Below the pieces are notes generated by a model. It had not been told where the DNA came from. It did no database searches and saw only the letters and a program-made list of their open reading frames with translations. Of a stretch of 64,000 nucleotides of DNA, positions 17,890 through 26,987 are shown in pieces. Origin of the DNA: Streptomyces sp. ISL-100 (GTDB lineage: Bacteria; Actinomycetota; Actinomycetes; Streptomycetales; Streptomycetaceae); contig NZ_JAGGOK010000059.1 in the NCBI RefSeq assembly GCF_018614615.1, positions 62,001 through 126,000 of the forward strand. Direction: 5' to 3'. The translations under genes and the position numbers were made by a program. Position 1 is the stretch's first letter. Each line of letters starts with the position of its first letter.

Positions 17890-18708
17890 CTAGCGACCCA
17901 GGGCGGCGCCGCCGTCGACGTGGAGGTCGTGCATGGTGATGTGCGCGGCACGGTCGGAGAGCAGGAACGCGACGGCGTCCGCGATGTCGTCGGGGGTGGC
18001 GAACTTGCCGAGCGGAATGCCGCCCCGGTACTCCGACAGCACTCCGTTGAGAGAGTGGGCAGGCCCGGACTCGTCCTCCCACAGGGAGCGGAGCATGGAC
18101 GTGTCGGTCGAGCCGGGGCACACGACGTTGCAGCGGATGCGGTGTTGCGCCAGCTCCAGGCCGAGGTTCTTCGTGAACGCGACAGCCGCGGCCTTCGAGG
18201 CGCTGTACGCGGCCATGTGGACCCGTGGAACGACGGCGGCGTTGGAGGCCACGGTGACGATGGAGCCCCGGTGCTGGCGCTGCGCCATGCGGCGGGCGAC
18301 GGCGGTGGAGACCCGGAACACACCGGCGGTGTTGACCGCGAAGGTCTGTTCCCAGTCCTCCTCGGTGAGCGACAGCACTGGCGCGGCGCGCAGGACGCCC
18401 GCGGTGTTGACGAGCTGGTCGATCGGGCCCAGCCGCTCTTCCACGGTGGCGATCACGGCCTCCACCCGGGCGGCGGAGGTGACATCCGCGGGAAAGCCGG
18501 CCACGGACAGGCCCTTGTCCCTGGCGGTTCGCTCCAGTTCTTCGAGGGCCACCGCGTCGAGGTCGACCGCGGCGACCGAGGCACCGGCCTCGGCGAGCGC
18601 GTACACGACCGCCTGCCCGATGCCTCCAGTGGCCCCCGTCACCAGCGCGACCTTGCCCGCGTGCTCCGTGCCGGGGCGCTCCCTGCGGGTGTGCTCCTTG
18701 CCCTTCAA
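17890..18708 (-). CDS. EntA/DhbA-like dehydrogenase making 3-hydroxyanthranilate
   Basis: A 272-residue short-chain dehydrogenase: GATGGIGQ cofactor loop, the NTAG motif, Ser in TVASNAA and YSASK. It starts with TTG at 18708, eight bases after GGAG. Given its place between the PhzD-like gene and DAHP synthase, it should oxidise trans-2,3-dihydro-3-hydroxyanthranilate to 3-hydroxyanthranilate, as EntA does for the dihydroxybenzoate analogue. This is the same route known for calcimycin- and benzoxazole-type clusters. Confidence 0.85.
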   Translation of the reverse strand: MKGKEHTRRERPGTEHAGKVALVTGATGGIGQAVVYALAEAGASVAAVDLDAVALEELERTARDKGLSVAGFPADVTSAARVEAVIATVEERLGPIDQLVNTAGVLRAAPVLSLTEEDWEQTFAVNTAGVFRVSTAVARRMAQRQHRGSIVTVASNAAVVPRVHMAAYSASKAAAVAFTKNLGLELAQHRIRCNVVCPGSTDTSMLRSLWEDESGPAHSLNGVLSEYRGGIPLGKFATPDDIADAVAFLLSDRAAHITMHDLHVDGGAALGR

Positions 18709-18776
18709 CGTTGTTTCTCCTTAGGTCGCTTCAGATCGAGTCACTACAGATCGAGGCACCGCAGATCGGCCGTGGA

Positions 18777-19970
18777 TCAGGCGTGCCAGGCGAGTGCGAG
18801 GTGGCGGGCCTGCGCCAGATTGAGCCGGGGGTCGCACAGCGTGGTGTAGGGGGCGCCCGGCACGTCGTCGGGGGCCCAGACGCACTCGGCGACCAGCTGG
18901 GCGGTCGCCTCCAGATGCAGGCCGCCCGCGACACCGCGCTCGGCGAGCACCACGTCTTGGAAGGCCTCGACCTCGTCGATGAGCGCGGCCACGATCCGTG
19001 TCTTGCGTCCGTCCGCCGCGCGCACGGTGTTGCCGTGCATGGGGTCGCACAGCCAGATCACCGGGTGCCCCGCCTCGCGGACCGCCCGCACCAGCCGCGG
19101 CAGCCTGTCGCGGACATGGGCGGTGCCCATCCGGGTGACGAGGGCCAGTCGGCCGGGGCTGCGGCCGGGATCCAACGCGGCACACAGCGCCAGCAGTTCG
19201 TCGGCCGTCACGGTGGGGCCGACCTTGCAGGCCACGGGGTTGACGACCTGGGACAGCAGATGGACGTGGGCGCCGTCCAGCTGCCGGGTGCGCTCCCCGA
19301 TCCACGGCAGGTGGGTGGAGGCCAGCAGCAGCCCGCCGTCGTCCAGCCTGCGCAGCAGCGGCCGTTCGTAGTCGAGCAGCAGCGCCTCGTGGCTGGTCCA
19401 CACGGCCGACCTGGCGTCCGCCGCCGGGCCGCGGCCCTGTGCGGCCACGGCCGACTGGACGGTGCGGGACAGGTCGTAGCCCGTCAGCAGCCGCCGGGGG
19501 TCGGGCTCCCGCGCGACCGGCTCGGCCTCGGGTGCGTTCACCATGGGGCCCCGGTAGGCGGGGAGTTCGAGGCCCCCGACCCGGTCGACGGGCTGGGAGC
19601 GGGGCTTGGCGAACTGGCCGGCCAACCGCCCGATCCGCAGCACCTCGCGCCCGGTGCCGTCCCGCATCACCCCGGCGAGTTCGTCGAGCAGGCGCACGGT
19701 GCGCCGGACGCCGGGCGCGGTGCACTCGGCCGGGTCCTCGGCGCAGTCGCCCGCCTGAAGGATCCGCCGGTCTCCGGTGACCACCTCGCCGAGGAGCTCC
19801 CGCAGCCGGGCCGTGTCCTCGGCGGTGACGAGGCCGGGGCGGTCGCGCAGGATCGCGCGGACCCGGGCCAGCAGCCATCGGTCACGCCAGACGGGCTGCT
19901 GCTCCGCGGCCAGGGGTGGGGGGACCTCTTCCACGTTCGCGGCGTGGACTGTGGCCGTATCTCGCCCCAC
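18777..19970 (-). CDS. phzC: Class II (plant-type) DAHP synthase, PhzC-like
   Basis: A 397-residue class II 3-deoxy-D-arabino-heptulosonate-7-phosphate synthase. It has RILQAGDCAEDPAE near residue 70, the GRLAGQFAKPRS motif, KVGPT, and WLCDPMHGNT with the metal-binding His. It starts with GTG at 19970 behind GGGGGAG and is the first gene of the minus-strand operon. A dedicated DAHP synthase raises shikimate-pathway flux to chorismate; PhzC and the ring-building operons of related clusters carry one for the same reason. It is probably not subject to normal aromatic feedback, but that is inference. Confidence 0.93.
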   Translation of the reverse strand: MGRDTATVHAANVEEVPPPLAAEQQPVWRDRWLLARVRAILRDRPGLVTAEDTARLRELLGEVVTGDRRILQAGDCAEDPAECTAPGVRRTVRLLDELAGVMRDGTGREVLRIGRLAGQFAKPRSQPVDRVGGLELPAYRGPMVNAPEAEPVAREPDPRRLLTGYDLSRTVQSAVAAQGRGPAADARSAVWTSHEALLLDYERPLLRRLDDGGLLLASTHLPWIGERTRQLDGAHVHLLSQVVNPVACKVGPTVTADELLALCAALDPGRSPGRLALVTRMGTAHVRDRLPRLVRAVREAGHPVIWLCDPMHGNTVRAADGRKTRIVAALIDEVEAFQDVVLAERGVAGGLHLEATAQLVAECVWAPDDVPGAPYTTLCDPRLNLAQARHLALAWHA

Positions 19971-20340
19971 GTAGCTCCCCCTTTTTGGATATAGCAGAAC
20001 GTTCGATTCGGTGATCGAAATTCGGGCGTCGAATTAAGTCGTGGCCGAATTCGCGACGGGGCACTTTCGGCAATGCGGCACGCAATGGATCTGCAAGATA
20101 TGCAGATGTCGCGGACTTCGTCAAGCGATCATTGTCGCGCTTGGAATGCCTGCTGAGCCCCGTTTTTGATGCGGTTGCGCGCATCTTTTAAAGCGTGTGC
20201 GGTTACATGCACTGCTTTGCTTTTGCTTGACTCGCCTTTCGGTAGGTTAAGGCTTTACAGTCGCCACCTAAGAGGATTAGGTTGACGCCGCCCTGCCGTA
20301 TTGGCGGTCCGTTTTAACGTTCCAGTTCCAGGGGGAGTAC
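19971..20340. promoter_or_regulatory. Central divergent promoter region
   Basis: A 370-bp spacer between the two main operons, clearly more A/T-rich than its surroundings. Near the minus-strand operon it holds TTCGAT-6-ATCGAA (20002-20019) and ATTCG-5-CGAAT (20020-20034), adjoining inverted repeats suited to regulator binding. On the plus-strand side TTGACT (about 20227) is a candidate -35 box, without a convincing -10. No coding sequence is visible. Confidence 0.5.
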
Positions 20341-21369
20341 ATGCAGAAGGGCACGCACCTGCTCGTCACCGGGGGCGCGGGTTTCATCGGCTCCCACTAT
20401 GTCCGTACGCTGCTGCGTCGCGCGGACGCGGACGTGCGCACGGTCACGGTCCTGGACAAGCTCACCTACGCGGGCAACCTCGCCAATCTGGCCGACCTGG
20501 CCGACGACGACCGGCTGCGCTTCAGGCAGGGCGACATCTGCGACCCCGGTGTCCTCGACGCACTGCTGCCCGGCGTCGACACGGTGGTGCACTTCGCCGC
20601 CGAGTCCCATGTCGACCGCTCAATCGAGGACAGCGGCGCATTCCTGCGCACCAACGTCCTCGGCACCCAGAGCCTGCTGGACGCCTCGCTCCGGCACGGC
20701 GTACGCACATTCGTGCACATCTCCACGGACGAGGTGTACGGGTCGATCGAGCACGGGTCCTGGGACGAGAGCTGCCCCCTGCGGCCGAACTCCCCCTACT
20801 CCGCTTCGAAGGCCTCAGCCGACCTCCTGGCGCTGGCTTGCCACCGCACCCACGGTCTCGATGTCCGCATCACCCGCTGCTCGAACAACTACGGCCCGAT
20901 GCAGCACCCGGAGAAGGTCATCCCCCTCTTCGTCACCCGCCTCGTCGACGGGCTGTCTGTGCCGCTGTACGGCGATGGCAGCAACGTCCGCGACTGGCTG
21001 CACGTCGAGGACCACTGCCGCGGCATCGAACTGGTGCGGCGTGCGGGCCGCCCCGGAGAGGTCTACAACATCGGCGGCGGTACGGAACTCACCAACCGGC
21101 AGCTGACCGAACGGCTGCTCGTGGCCACCGGCGCCGACTGGTCGTCCGTGCGCCCGGTGCCCGACCGCAAGGGCCACGACCTGCGCTACTCGGTCGACTG
21201 CCGCAAGGCGCGGGAGGAACTCGGCTACCAGCCGCTGCACGACCTGGACTCCGGACTGGCCGCCACCGTGGGCTGGTACCGGGATACCCCCGACTGGTGG
21301 CGCCCGCTCGGCACCGCCCCGCTGCCTCGCACCGCTCCATCCGTCGCCCTGACCGGAACCGTCCACTGA
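20341..21369 (+). CDS. rmlB: dTDP-glucose 4,6-dehydratase
   Basis: A 342-residue extended short-chain dehydrogenase. It has the NAD motif TGGAGFIGS (residues about 8-16), the catalytic HISTDEVYG (Thr-Asp-Glu) and YSASKASADLL. It converts dTDP-glucose to dTDP-4-keto-6-deoxyglucose, the common precursor of deoxysugars. It is the first gene of the plus-strand operon, with an AGGGGGAG ribosome site; the thymidylyltransferase follows 35 bases later. Confidence 0.95.
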   Translation: MQKGTHLLVTGGAGFIGSHYVRTLLRRADADVRTVTVLDKLTYAGNLANLADLADDDRLRFRQGDICDPGVLDALLPGVDTVVHFAAESHVDRSIEDSGAFLRTNVLGTQSLLDASLRHGVRTFVHISTDEVYGSIEHGSWDESCPLRPNSPYSASKASADLLALACHRTHGLDVRITRCSNNYGPMQHPEKVIPLFVTRLVDGLSVPLYGDGSNVRDWLHVEDHCRGIELVRRAGRPGEVYNIGGGTELTNRQLTERLLVATGADWSSVRPVPDRKGHDLRYSVDCRKAREELGYQPLHDLDSGLAATVGWYRDTPDWWRPLGTAPLPRTAPSVALTGTVH

Positions 21370-21404
21370 CCGCTGATCGCCCCTAGGCAAGGAAACCCAT
21401 CGCG

Positions 21405-22274
21405 ATGCGCGGAATACTGCTCGCCGGCGGCTCTGGCACCCGGCTGCTGCCGCTGACCACCATCAACTCCAAGCAGCTGCTGCCCGTCTATGACAAGCCG
21501 CTGGTGTACTACCCCCTGTCGGTGCTGATGCTCGCCGGGATGCGGGAAATCCTCGTCATCACCAACAGCCTCCACATCGACTCCTTCCGTTCCCTGCTGG
21601 GCGACGGCAGCCACCTCGGCCTCGACCTGCAGTACGCCGTCCAGGACGAGCCGCGGGGAATCGCCGAAGCCCTGCTGATCGGAAGGGAGTTCGCCGGTGA
21701 CGAGGACGTCTGCCTGATCCTGGGCGACAACATCTTCTACGGGCAGGGCCTGCCCGCCACGCTGCACAAGGCCACGGAGACCGTCGACGGCTGCACGGTC
21801 TTCGGCTACCCGGTCTCCGACCCCGAGCGCTTCGGCGTCGCCGTGCTCGACGGGGACGGTGAGCTCGTCGACATCGTGGAGAAGCCGGCCGCTCCGCCGT
21901 CCAACATCGCCGTCACCGGGCTGTACATGTACAGCAATGACGCCCTGGCCTACGCCGAGAAGATCTCGCCGTCCGCCCGAGGCGAGCTCGAGATCTCCGA
22001 CGTCAACCGGCTGCTCGTCCAGGAGGGCCGCGGCCGGATCGTCCAACTCGGCCGCGGCAACGCCTGGATTGACGCCGGCACCCACGACAGCCTGCTGGAG
22101 GCCAGTCAGTACGTGCAGGTCCTGCAGAAGCGGCAGGGCATGCAGATCGCTTGCCTGGAGGAGACCGCGTTCCGCATGGGCTACATCGGCATGGGCCAGC
22201 TCAGTGAACTCTCCGAGCGGCTCTCTACCGGGTCGATGTACGGCAGGCACGTCAGATCTCTGGTCCAGGCCTGA
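21405..22274 (+). CDS. rmlA: Glucose-1-phosphate thymidylyltransferase
   Basis: A 289-residue nucleotidyltransferase with the signature GGSGTRLLPLT (residues 7-17), QDEPRGIAEALLIG and EKPAAPPSN, full-length for RmlA. It makes dTDP-glucose from dTTP and glucose-1-phosphate, supplying the 4,6-dehydratase encoded just upstream. The start follows AAGGAA. Confidence 0.95.
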   Translation: MRGILLAGGSGTRLLPLTTINSKQLLPVYDKPLVYYPLSVLMLAGMREILVITNSLHIDSFRSLLGDGSHLGLDLQYAVQDEPRGIAEALLIGREFAGDEDVCLILGDNIFYGQGLPATLHKATETVDGCTVFGYPVSDPERFGVAVLDGDGELVDIVEKPAAPPSNIAVTGLYMYSNDALAYAEKISPSARGELEISDVNRLLVQEGRGRIVQLGRGNAWIDAGTHDSLLEASQYVQVLQKRQGMQIACLEETAFRMGYIGMGQLSELSERLSTGSMYGRHVRSLVQA

Positions 22275-22353
22275 TCCCACGCACCTCGCCACCGGACGCC
22301 CGAACTCCCGACAGGACGCCCGAAGGAACGGGCCATCGACACAGGAGACATCT

Positions 22354-23559
22354 ATGGAGAGCGCTGCTGGTGCTCTGCGCAACCACCGTCTGGATTCGCT
22401 CACCGGAGCGCGCTTCGTCGCCGCGGGCCTTGTGTTTCTGTGCCACATCGCGACCGGAGGCCTCTTCGCCGCCGGGTCGGGCGCGGCCGACGGACTGATG
22501 ACGGCGACCAAGACCGCCGGGACCATCGGCGTCTCGTTCTTCTTCGTCCTCAGCGGCTTCGTGCTGACATGGTCGGCCCGCCCGGGCGAGACCTACGGCA
22601 GCATGCTGCGGCGCCGCCTGGTGAAGATCCTTCCCAATCACGTGGTGACCTTTGCCCTGGCGATGGTCGTGTACGCCGCGGCCGCCACCCCGCTCGGTAC
22701 GGCCGTGCTCAACCTGCTGCTGCTCCAGTCCTGGTCGTCCGACCCGGCGGTTTTCCTGAGCGTCAACGGCGCGAGCTGGTCGCTCTCCTGTGAGCTGCTC
22801 TTTTACGCGCTGTTCCCGGTGCTGCTGCCGCTGATCGGCCGGATCCGCGCCGCTCGGCTGTGGTGGTGGGCGGCGGGTGTCGCCGCAGCGGTCATGGTGC
22901 TCCCCCTCGTGGCGTCGGTCCTGCTGCCGCAGTCCCCTGCATTCCCGGCGGTGGGCTCGTGGCTCGACGGCGTGTCCATCGAGCGCCTGTGGTTCGTGTA
23001 CGTCTTCCCGCTGACCCGGCTGCTGGAGTTCGTACTCGGCATGCTGATGGCGCGCGTCGTGCTCAGCGGGCGGTGGATCGGCCTGAGCTCCGCCTGGGCC
23101 GCGCTGCTGACTACCGTCGCGTACGTCGTGGGGATCTACACGCCCATGCTGTTCACCGTCGCCGCCGTCACCGTTGTTCCGCTGGCGCTGTTCACCGCCG
23201 CGCTGGCGGCCACCGACGCGGGCGGCGGCCGTACGGTCCTCGCGGGACCGGTGACGCGTCGCCTCGGTGAGGCGTCGTTCGCGTTCTACCTCGTCCACGG
23301 CATCGTCCTGGCCTACGCGGGGGAACAGGTGGCGGGTGCGGGCCGGGCGCTGACGACGCTGGAGAGCGTGTTCGTCTCGCTGCTCGCCCTCGCGGTGAGC
23401 CTGGGTCTCGCCCTGGCCATGTACCACTGGATCGAGACGCCCGCGATGCGCCACTGGGGCCGCTCCTGGCGCCGGGCAGCCGCCGCACCGTCCGATTCCG
23501 CGGCGGTACCCAAGCCGTCGCCGGGCCGCGCGGACGAGAGCGCATCGCCCCGCGCCTGA
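22354..23559 (+). CDS. Acyltransferase-3-family membrane O-acyltransferase
   Basis: A 401-residue membrane protein with about ten hydrophobic segments and the family N-terminus RLDSLTGARFVAAGLVFLCH, in which the conserved His lies at the end of the first membrane segment; FFFVLSGFVL and WSLSCELLFY are also diagnostic. The C-terminal 30 residues are polar and Pro/Ala-rich. Members O-acylate sugars in antibiotic pathways using acyl-CoA. In a paulomycin-type pathway it would add the short branched acyl group (such as isobutyryl or 2-methylbutyryl) to the two-carbon branch of the sugar. Confidence 0.88.
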   Translation: MESAAGALRNHRLDSLTGARFVAAGLVFLCHIATGGLFAAGSGAADGLMTATKTAGTIGVSFFFVLSGFVLTWSARPGETYGSMLRRRLVKILPNHVVTFALAMVVYAAAATPLGTAVLNLLLLQSWSSDPAVFLSVNGASWSLSCELLFYALFPVLLPLIGRIRAARLWWWAAGVAAAVMVLPLVASVLLPQSPAFPAVGSWLDGVSIERLWFVYVFPLTRLLEFVLGMLMARVVLSGRWIGLSSAWAALLTTVAYVVGIYTPMLFTVAAVTVVPLALFTAALAATDAGGGRTVLAGPVTRRLGEASFAFYLVHGIVLAYAGEQVAGAGRALTTLESVFVSLLALAVSLGLALAMYHWIETPAMRHWGRSWRRAAAAPSDSAAVPKPSPGRADESASPRA

Positions 23560-23630
23560 CCTGGGTTGGGCCGCACTGTTCTTCGATGCCCTACCCCCCT
23601 TCCGCTCCGACATCGAGTGAGGTCTCTTCC

Positions 23631-24755
23631 TTGCGTATCCTTTTTGTCACGGGCGGCAGCCCGGCCACCGCCTACGCACTCACCCCGCTGGCGACGTCCG
23701 CCCGCAACGCCGGCCACGAGGTCCTCGTCGCCTCCAACAAGGAGACGATGGAGGCGATCGCTGGAGCCGGGCTCCCCGGCGTCTGCGTGTCCGACGTCCC
23801 GATCCGGCACCTCATCACCACCGACCGTGCGGGCGATCTCGTCCCGAAGTCCGACGACCCGGACGTGCAGATGCGGTCCATCGGCCACGCTTTTGGCCGG
23901 ATGGCGGCGCTCTACCAGGAGCCCCTGTACGAACTGGCCCGGTCCTGGCGCCCCGATGTGGTCGTCGGCGGCACTCTCACCTACTCGGCCGCGGTCCTCG
24001 CCGCCCGCATCGGCGTGCCCTACGTACGGCAGTCCTGGGACTCCGGCGAGCCGCAGGTCGTCGACGTAGCCGCCGAGATCGAGATGCGGCCGGAACTCGA
24101 GGCACTGGGCCTCGGCGGCATCCCCGACTCCGCCCTGTGGATCGACGTCTGCCCGCCGAGCGTCCGGGACCCCGAGGCCCCGCAGGGGACCTCCATGCTC
24201 TGGGTCCCCTGCAACCTGCAGCCGCAGCTTGAGCCGTGGATGTACACGAAGGGCTCCGCGCCCAGGGTCGCCATCACCGCCGGCACGAAGACCGCCCCCG
24301 GCTACTTCTTCGACTACCTGGTCCAACTCGTCGACAAGCTCCGGCATCTGGACGCCGAGCTCTTGGTCAGCGCACCGCCCGCGGTTGCCGGTGAACTCAG
24401 CGAGGCGACGGGTACGAAGGTCGGCTGGCTGCCCTTCGACACGGTGGCCCGCACCTGCGACCTGCTCGTCCACCACGCGGGCGGCGGCACGGCGCTGACC
24501 GGCATGGTCTATGGCATACCCCAGCTGCTCGTCCCCAACATGCCCAAGCTGGTGGCCCCTTCGGAGCGCCTCGCCGCCTACGGCGCGGCCCGCACGATCC
24601 TGCCGGGCGACGACACCCCGGACGCGGTGGCGACCGCGGCGGAGGACCTGCTGACGAAGGCGACCTACCGCGAGCGCGCCCGGTCGCTGGCGGACGAGGC
24701 CAACGCCATGCCCGCGCCCGCCGAGGTGCTGAACCTGATCGAGAAGCTGGTCTGA
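23631..24755 (+). CDS. GT1-family glycosyltransferase, second copy
   Basis: A 374-residue GT-B glycosyltransferase starting with TTG at 23631, eight bases after GAGG; the N-terminus LRILFVTGGSPATAYAL is typical of the family. The donor motif HHAGGGTALTGMVYGIPQ is present. It has no adjacent P450-like helper, unlike the transferase at 11408, and so may attach the first sugar directly to the aromatic ring (C-glycosylation) or to an early hydroxyl. Which of the two transferases does which step is inference. Confidence 0.87.
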   Translation: MRILFVTGGSPATAYALTPLATSARNAGHEVLVASNKETMEAIAGAGLPGVCVSDVPIRHLITTDRAGDLVPKSDDPDVQMRSIGHAFGRMAALYQEPLYELARSWRPDVVVGGTLTYSAAVLAARIGVPYVRQSWDSGEPQVVDVAAEIEMRPELEALGLGGIPDSALWIDVCPPSVRDPEAPQGTSMLWVPCNLQPQLEPWMYTKGSAPRVAITAGTKTAPGYFFDYLVQLVDKLRHLDAELLVSAPPAVAGELSEATGTKVGWLPFDTVARTCDLLVHHAGGGTALTGMVYGIPQLLVPNMPKLVAPSERLAAYGAARTILPGDDTPDAVATAAEDLLTKATYRERARSLADEANAMPAPAEVLNLIEKLV

Positions 24756-24759
24756 CGCC

Positions 24760-25209
24760 GTGTTCTACCACGTGTGCTTCGTCGTACCGGACATCGAGCA
24801 GGCGATGAGTGACCTCACCGCGAGCGTCGGCGCCCAGTGGTCCGGCGTCCTGGAGGACTCCCTCGGGGAGTGGGACTACCGGCTCGCGTTCACCAGCGGC
24901 GGCCCGCCGTACATCGAACTCGTCCAGGGGCCCCCCGGCAGCCCCTGGGACTCCTCCCTGGGAGCCCGCTGCCACCACCTCGGCTACTGGACCGAGGACG
25001 TGACCCAGAGCTCCGCCCGGCTGTCCGACGCGGGCTTGACCCAGGAGTTCAGCGCCTGCCCGCTCGGGCGCCCGTACACCTACCACAAGGTGCGCAGCCT
25101 CGGCATCGACCTGGAAATGATGGACATCTCCCGGCAGCAGAAGTTCGTCGCGTCCTGGGACCCCGGGGCCCCGCGGATGCCCGCCTTCGACTCGGCATCC
25201 GACACATAA
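24760..25209 (+). CDS. VOC-superfamily (glyoxalase/dioxygenase) protein
   Basis: A 149-residue protein with vicinal-oxygen-chelate fold features: FYHVCFVVPDIEQAM at the start (a metal His at residue 4), PYIELVQ in the middle and DLEMMD near the end. The start is GTG at 24760, five bases after the transferase stop. Methylmalonyl-CoA epimerase, glyoxalase and ring-cleaving or ring-oxidising enzymes share the fold. In this operon it probably handles an aromatic or quinone intermediate, or sequesters a reactive product; no specific reaction can be assigned. Confidence 0.8.
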   Translation: MFYHVCFVVPDIEQAMSDLTASVGAQWSGVLEDSLGEWDYRLAFTSGGPPYIELVQGPPGSPWDSSLGARCHHLGYWTEDVTQSSARLSDAGLTQEFSACPLGRPYTYHKVRSLGIDLEMMDISRQQKFVASWDPGAPRMPAFDSASDT

Positions 25210-25258
25210 CGCATCCGTCGCAGTGCCTGTTCATCCGTACGAATGGAGCAGAAACCGA

Positions 25259-26908
25259 ATGCCCAGCGAGAATCCCGACGTACTGGTCGTCGGCGGCAGC
25301 ACGGTGGGGCTGTGCACAGCCCTGTTCCTGTCCCGGGCCGGGATACGCACCCTGGCCGTCGAGCGGCGCCCGGCCCCGCCGACGCACCCGCGCGCCATGG
25401 GGATCGGCCCGCGCACCGTGGAGATCCTGCGCGCGGCCGGTCTCGCCGACGCGGTGGACGCCCAGTGCGTGGACATGACCGGCGACAACCTCCAGATGTT
25501 CACCACACCCACCCTCGCGGAGGCCGACCTGGACGTCCTGTCCCAGCAGGCACCGCCCCGCAGTGACGCCTTCGGCCGGCTGACGCCGCAGACCCTGCGC
25601 GGCACCTGCCCGCAGGGCCGCCTGGACCAGGTGGTCGTCGACGAGGCCCGGGCCGCGGGCGCGCGCATCGAGTTCGGTACCGAGCTCCTTGACTTCGTAC
25701 AGGACGACGAGGGAGTCACCGCACAGGTCGCGGGCTCTGACGGGATCCGCGAGATCCGGGCCCGCTACCTGGTGGCCGCCGACGGCGCCCGCAGCGGCGT
25801 ACGGGAGCGACTTGGCATCGCCACCAGCGGCCCCGGCGTGCTCGGCGACCCCCTGATCAGCGTGCTCTTCCATGCCGACCTGACGGAGCTGACGCACGGC
25901 CACACGTTCGTCATCTGCGACATCACCACCCCGAAGGCCTCCGGCGGGCTGCTGCCGGTCGACGGCAGGAGGGAGTGGATCTACCACTTCCGCTATTCGC
26001 CCGACTCCGGCCAGAAGGCCGAGGACTTCACACCGGAGAAGTGCGCCGCACGGATCCGGGAGGCCATCGGACCCGCCGCCGACGTGGAGCCCGACGTCGT
26101 GAGCATCCTGCCCTGGCAGGTACGCGGACTGATCGCCGACCGATTCCGCTCCGGCCGGGTGTTCCTCGCCGGGGACGCCGCCCATGTCATCCCGCCGGTC
26201 GGTGCCTTCGGCATGAACACGGGAGTGGCCGACGCCCACAACCTCGCGTGGAAACTCGCACACGTTCTGGACGGAAATGCGGGCGGCGCCCTCCTGGACA
26301 CCTACGAGGCCGAGCGGATCCCGGTGGCCAGGACCGCGCTGGAGCAGTCGATGCTGCGGCTGGAGGATCCCTCCCTGCACTGGGCGTCCGGGCCGGAAGG
26401 CCGCGCGCGCAGGGCTCGGGCCGGGGCGCTCAACGCCCCGGTGGTCCACCTCGGCTACCGCTACGACTCCGCGGCCGTGCTCGACGCGCACCCCGGGCTG
26501 CCGTCCGGCGAGGACGTGGAGGCGGACCTGGACGGATCCCCCGGCTCCCGTCTCCCGCACCACTGGCTGCCCGGGGAACGCGACCGGGTCTCCACACTCG
26601 ACCTGGTCGACCACCGGTTCACCCTCCTCACCGGCTCACGCGGGCAGGAGTGGCTCGACGCCCTCGGCAAGGTGGCGGCCCGTCTCGGCGTCCCGGTGGA
26701 CGGACATCGCGTCGAGGACGGCGACGGCACGGCGAGCGAGACCGGTGCCCCCTGGACCACCCAGGTCGGCGTCGAGGACTCCGGGGCCCTGCTGGTGCGC
26801 CCCGACGGGTTCGTCGCATGGCGTGCCCAGAGCCTCGACGGTGCGCCCGAGCCCCGTCTGGAACAAGCCCTGGCCGCGCTCCTCGCCCGCCCGGAACAGC
26901 CTTCCTGA
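25259..26908 (+). CDS. FAD-dependent aromatic polyketide-type hydroxylase
   Basis: A 549-residue group A flavoprotein monooxygenase of the PgaE/RdmE/MhpA type. It has VGGSTVGLCTALFLSRAG (FAD, residues about 9-26), LVAADGARSGVRERLG (DG motif), FLAGDAAHVIPPVGAFGMN and a C-terminal thioredoxin-like domain of about 140 residues. I chose the ATG at 25259 (MPSENPDVLVVGGS) with GGAG upstream. Together with the hydroxylase ending at 15150 and the oxygenase at 884 it gives three candidate ring hydroxylases, enough for quinone formation from 3-hydroxyanthranilate. Confidence 0.9.
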   Translation: MPSENPDVLVVGGSTVGLCTALFLSRAGIRTLAVERRPAPPTHPRAMGIGPRTVEILRAAGLADAVDAQCVDMTGDNLQMFTTPTLAEADLDVLSQQAPPRSDAFGRLTPQTLRGTCPQGRLDQVVVDEARAAGARIEFGTELLDFVQDDEGVTAQVAGSDGIREIRARYLVAADGARSGVRERLGIATSGPGVLGDPLISVLFHADLTELTHGHTFVICDITTPKASGGLLPVDGRREWIYHFRYSPDSGQKAEDFTPEKCAARIREAIGPAADVEPDVVSILPWQVRGLIADRFRSGRVFLAGDAAHVIPPVGAFGMNTGVADAHNLAWKLAHVLDGNAGGALLDTYEAERIPVARTALEQSMLRLEDPSLHWASGPEGRARRARAGALNAPVVHLGYRYDSAAVLDAHPGLPSGEDVEADLDGSPGSRLPHHWLPGERDRVSTLDLVDHRFTLLTGSRGQEWLDALGKVAARLGVPVDGHRVEDGDGTASETGAPWTTQVGVEDSGALLVRPDGFVAWRAQSLDGAPEPRLEQALAALLARPEQPS

Positions 26909-26987
26909 GGCGCACTCAACTCACCATTCGAAACTCAACTCACATGGCGTCGCGTTCGTTCTCCGTTCGCGACGAGGGGAGGGAACC

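Noticed and set aside
15155-19970. A complete phenazine cluster
   Set aside because: phzF, phzA/B and phzG are absent, and an EntA-like dehydrogenase diverts the pathway.
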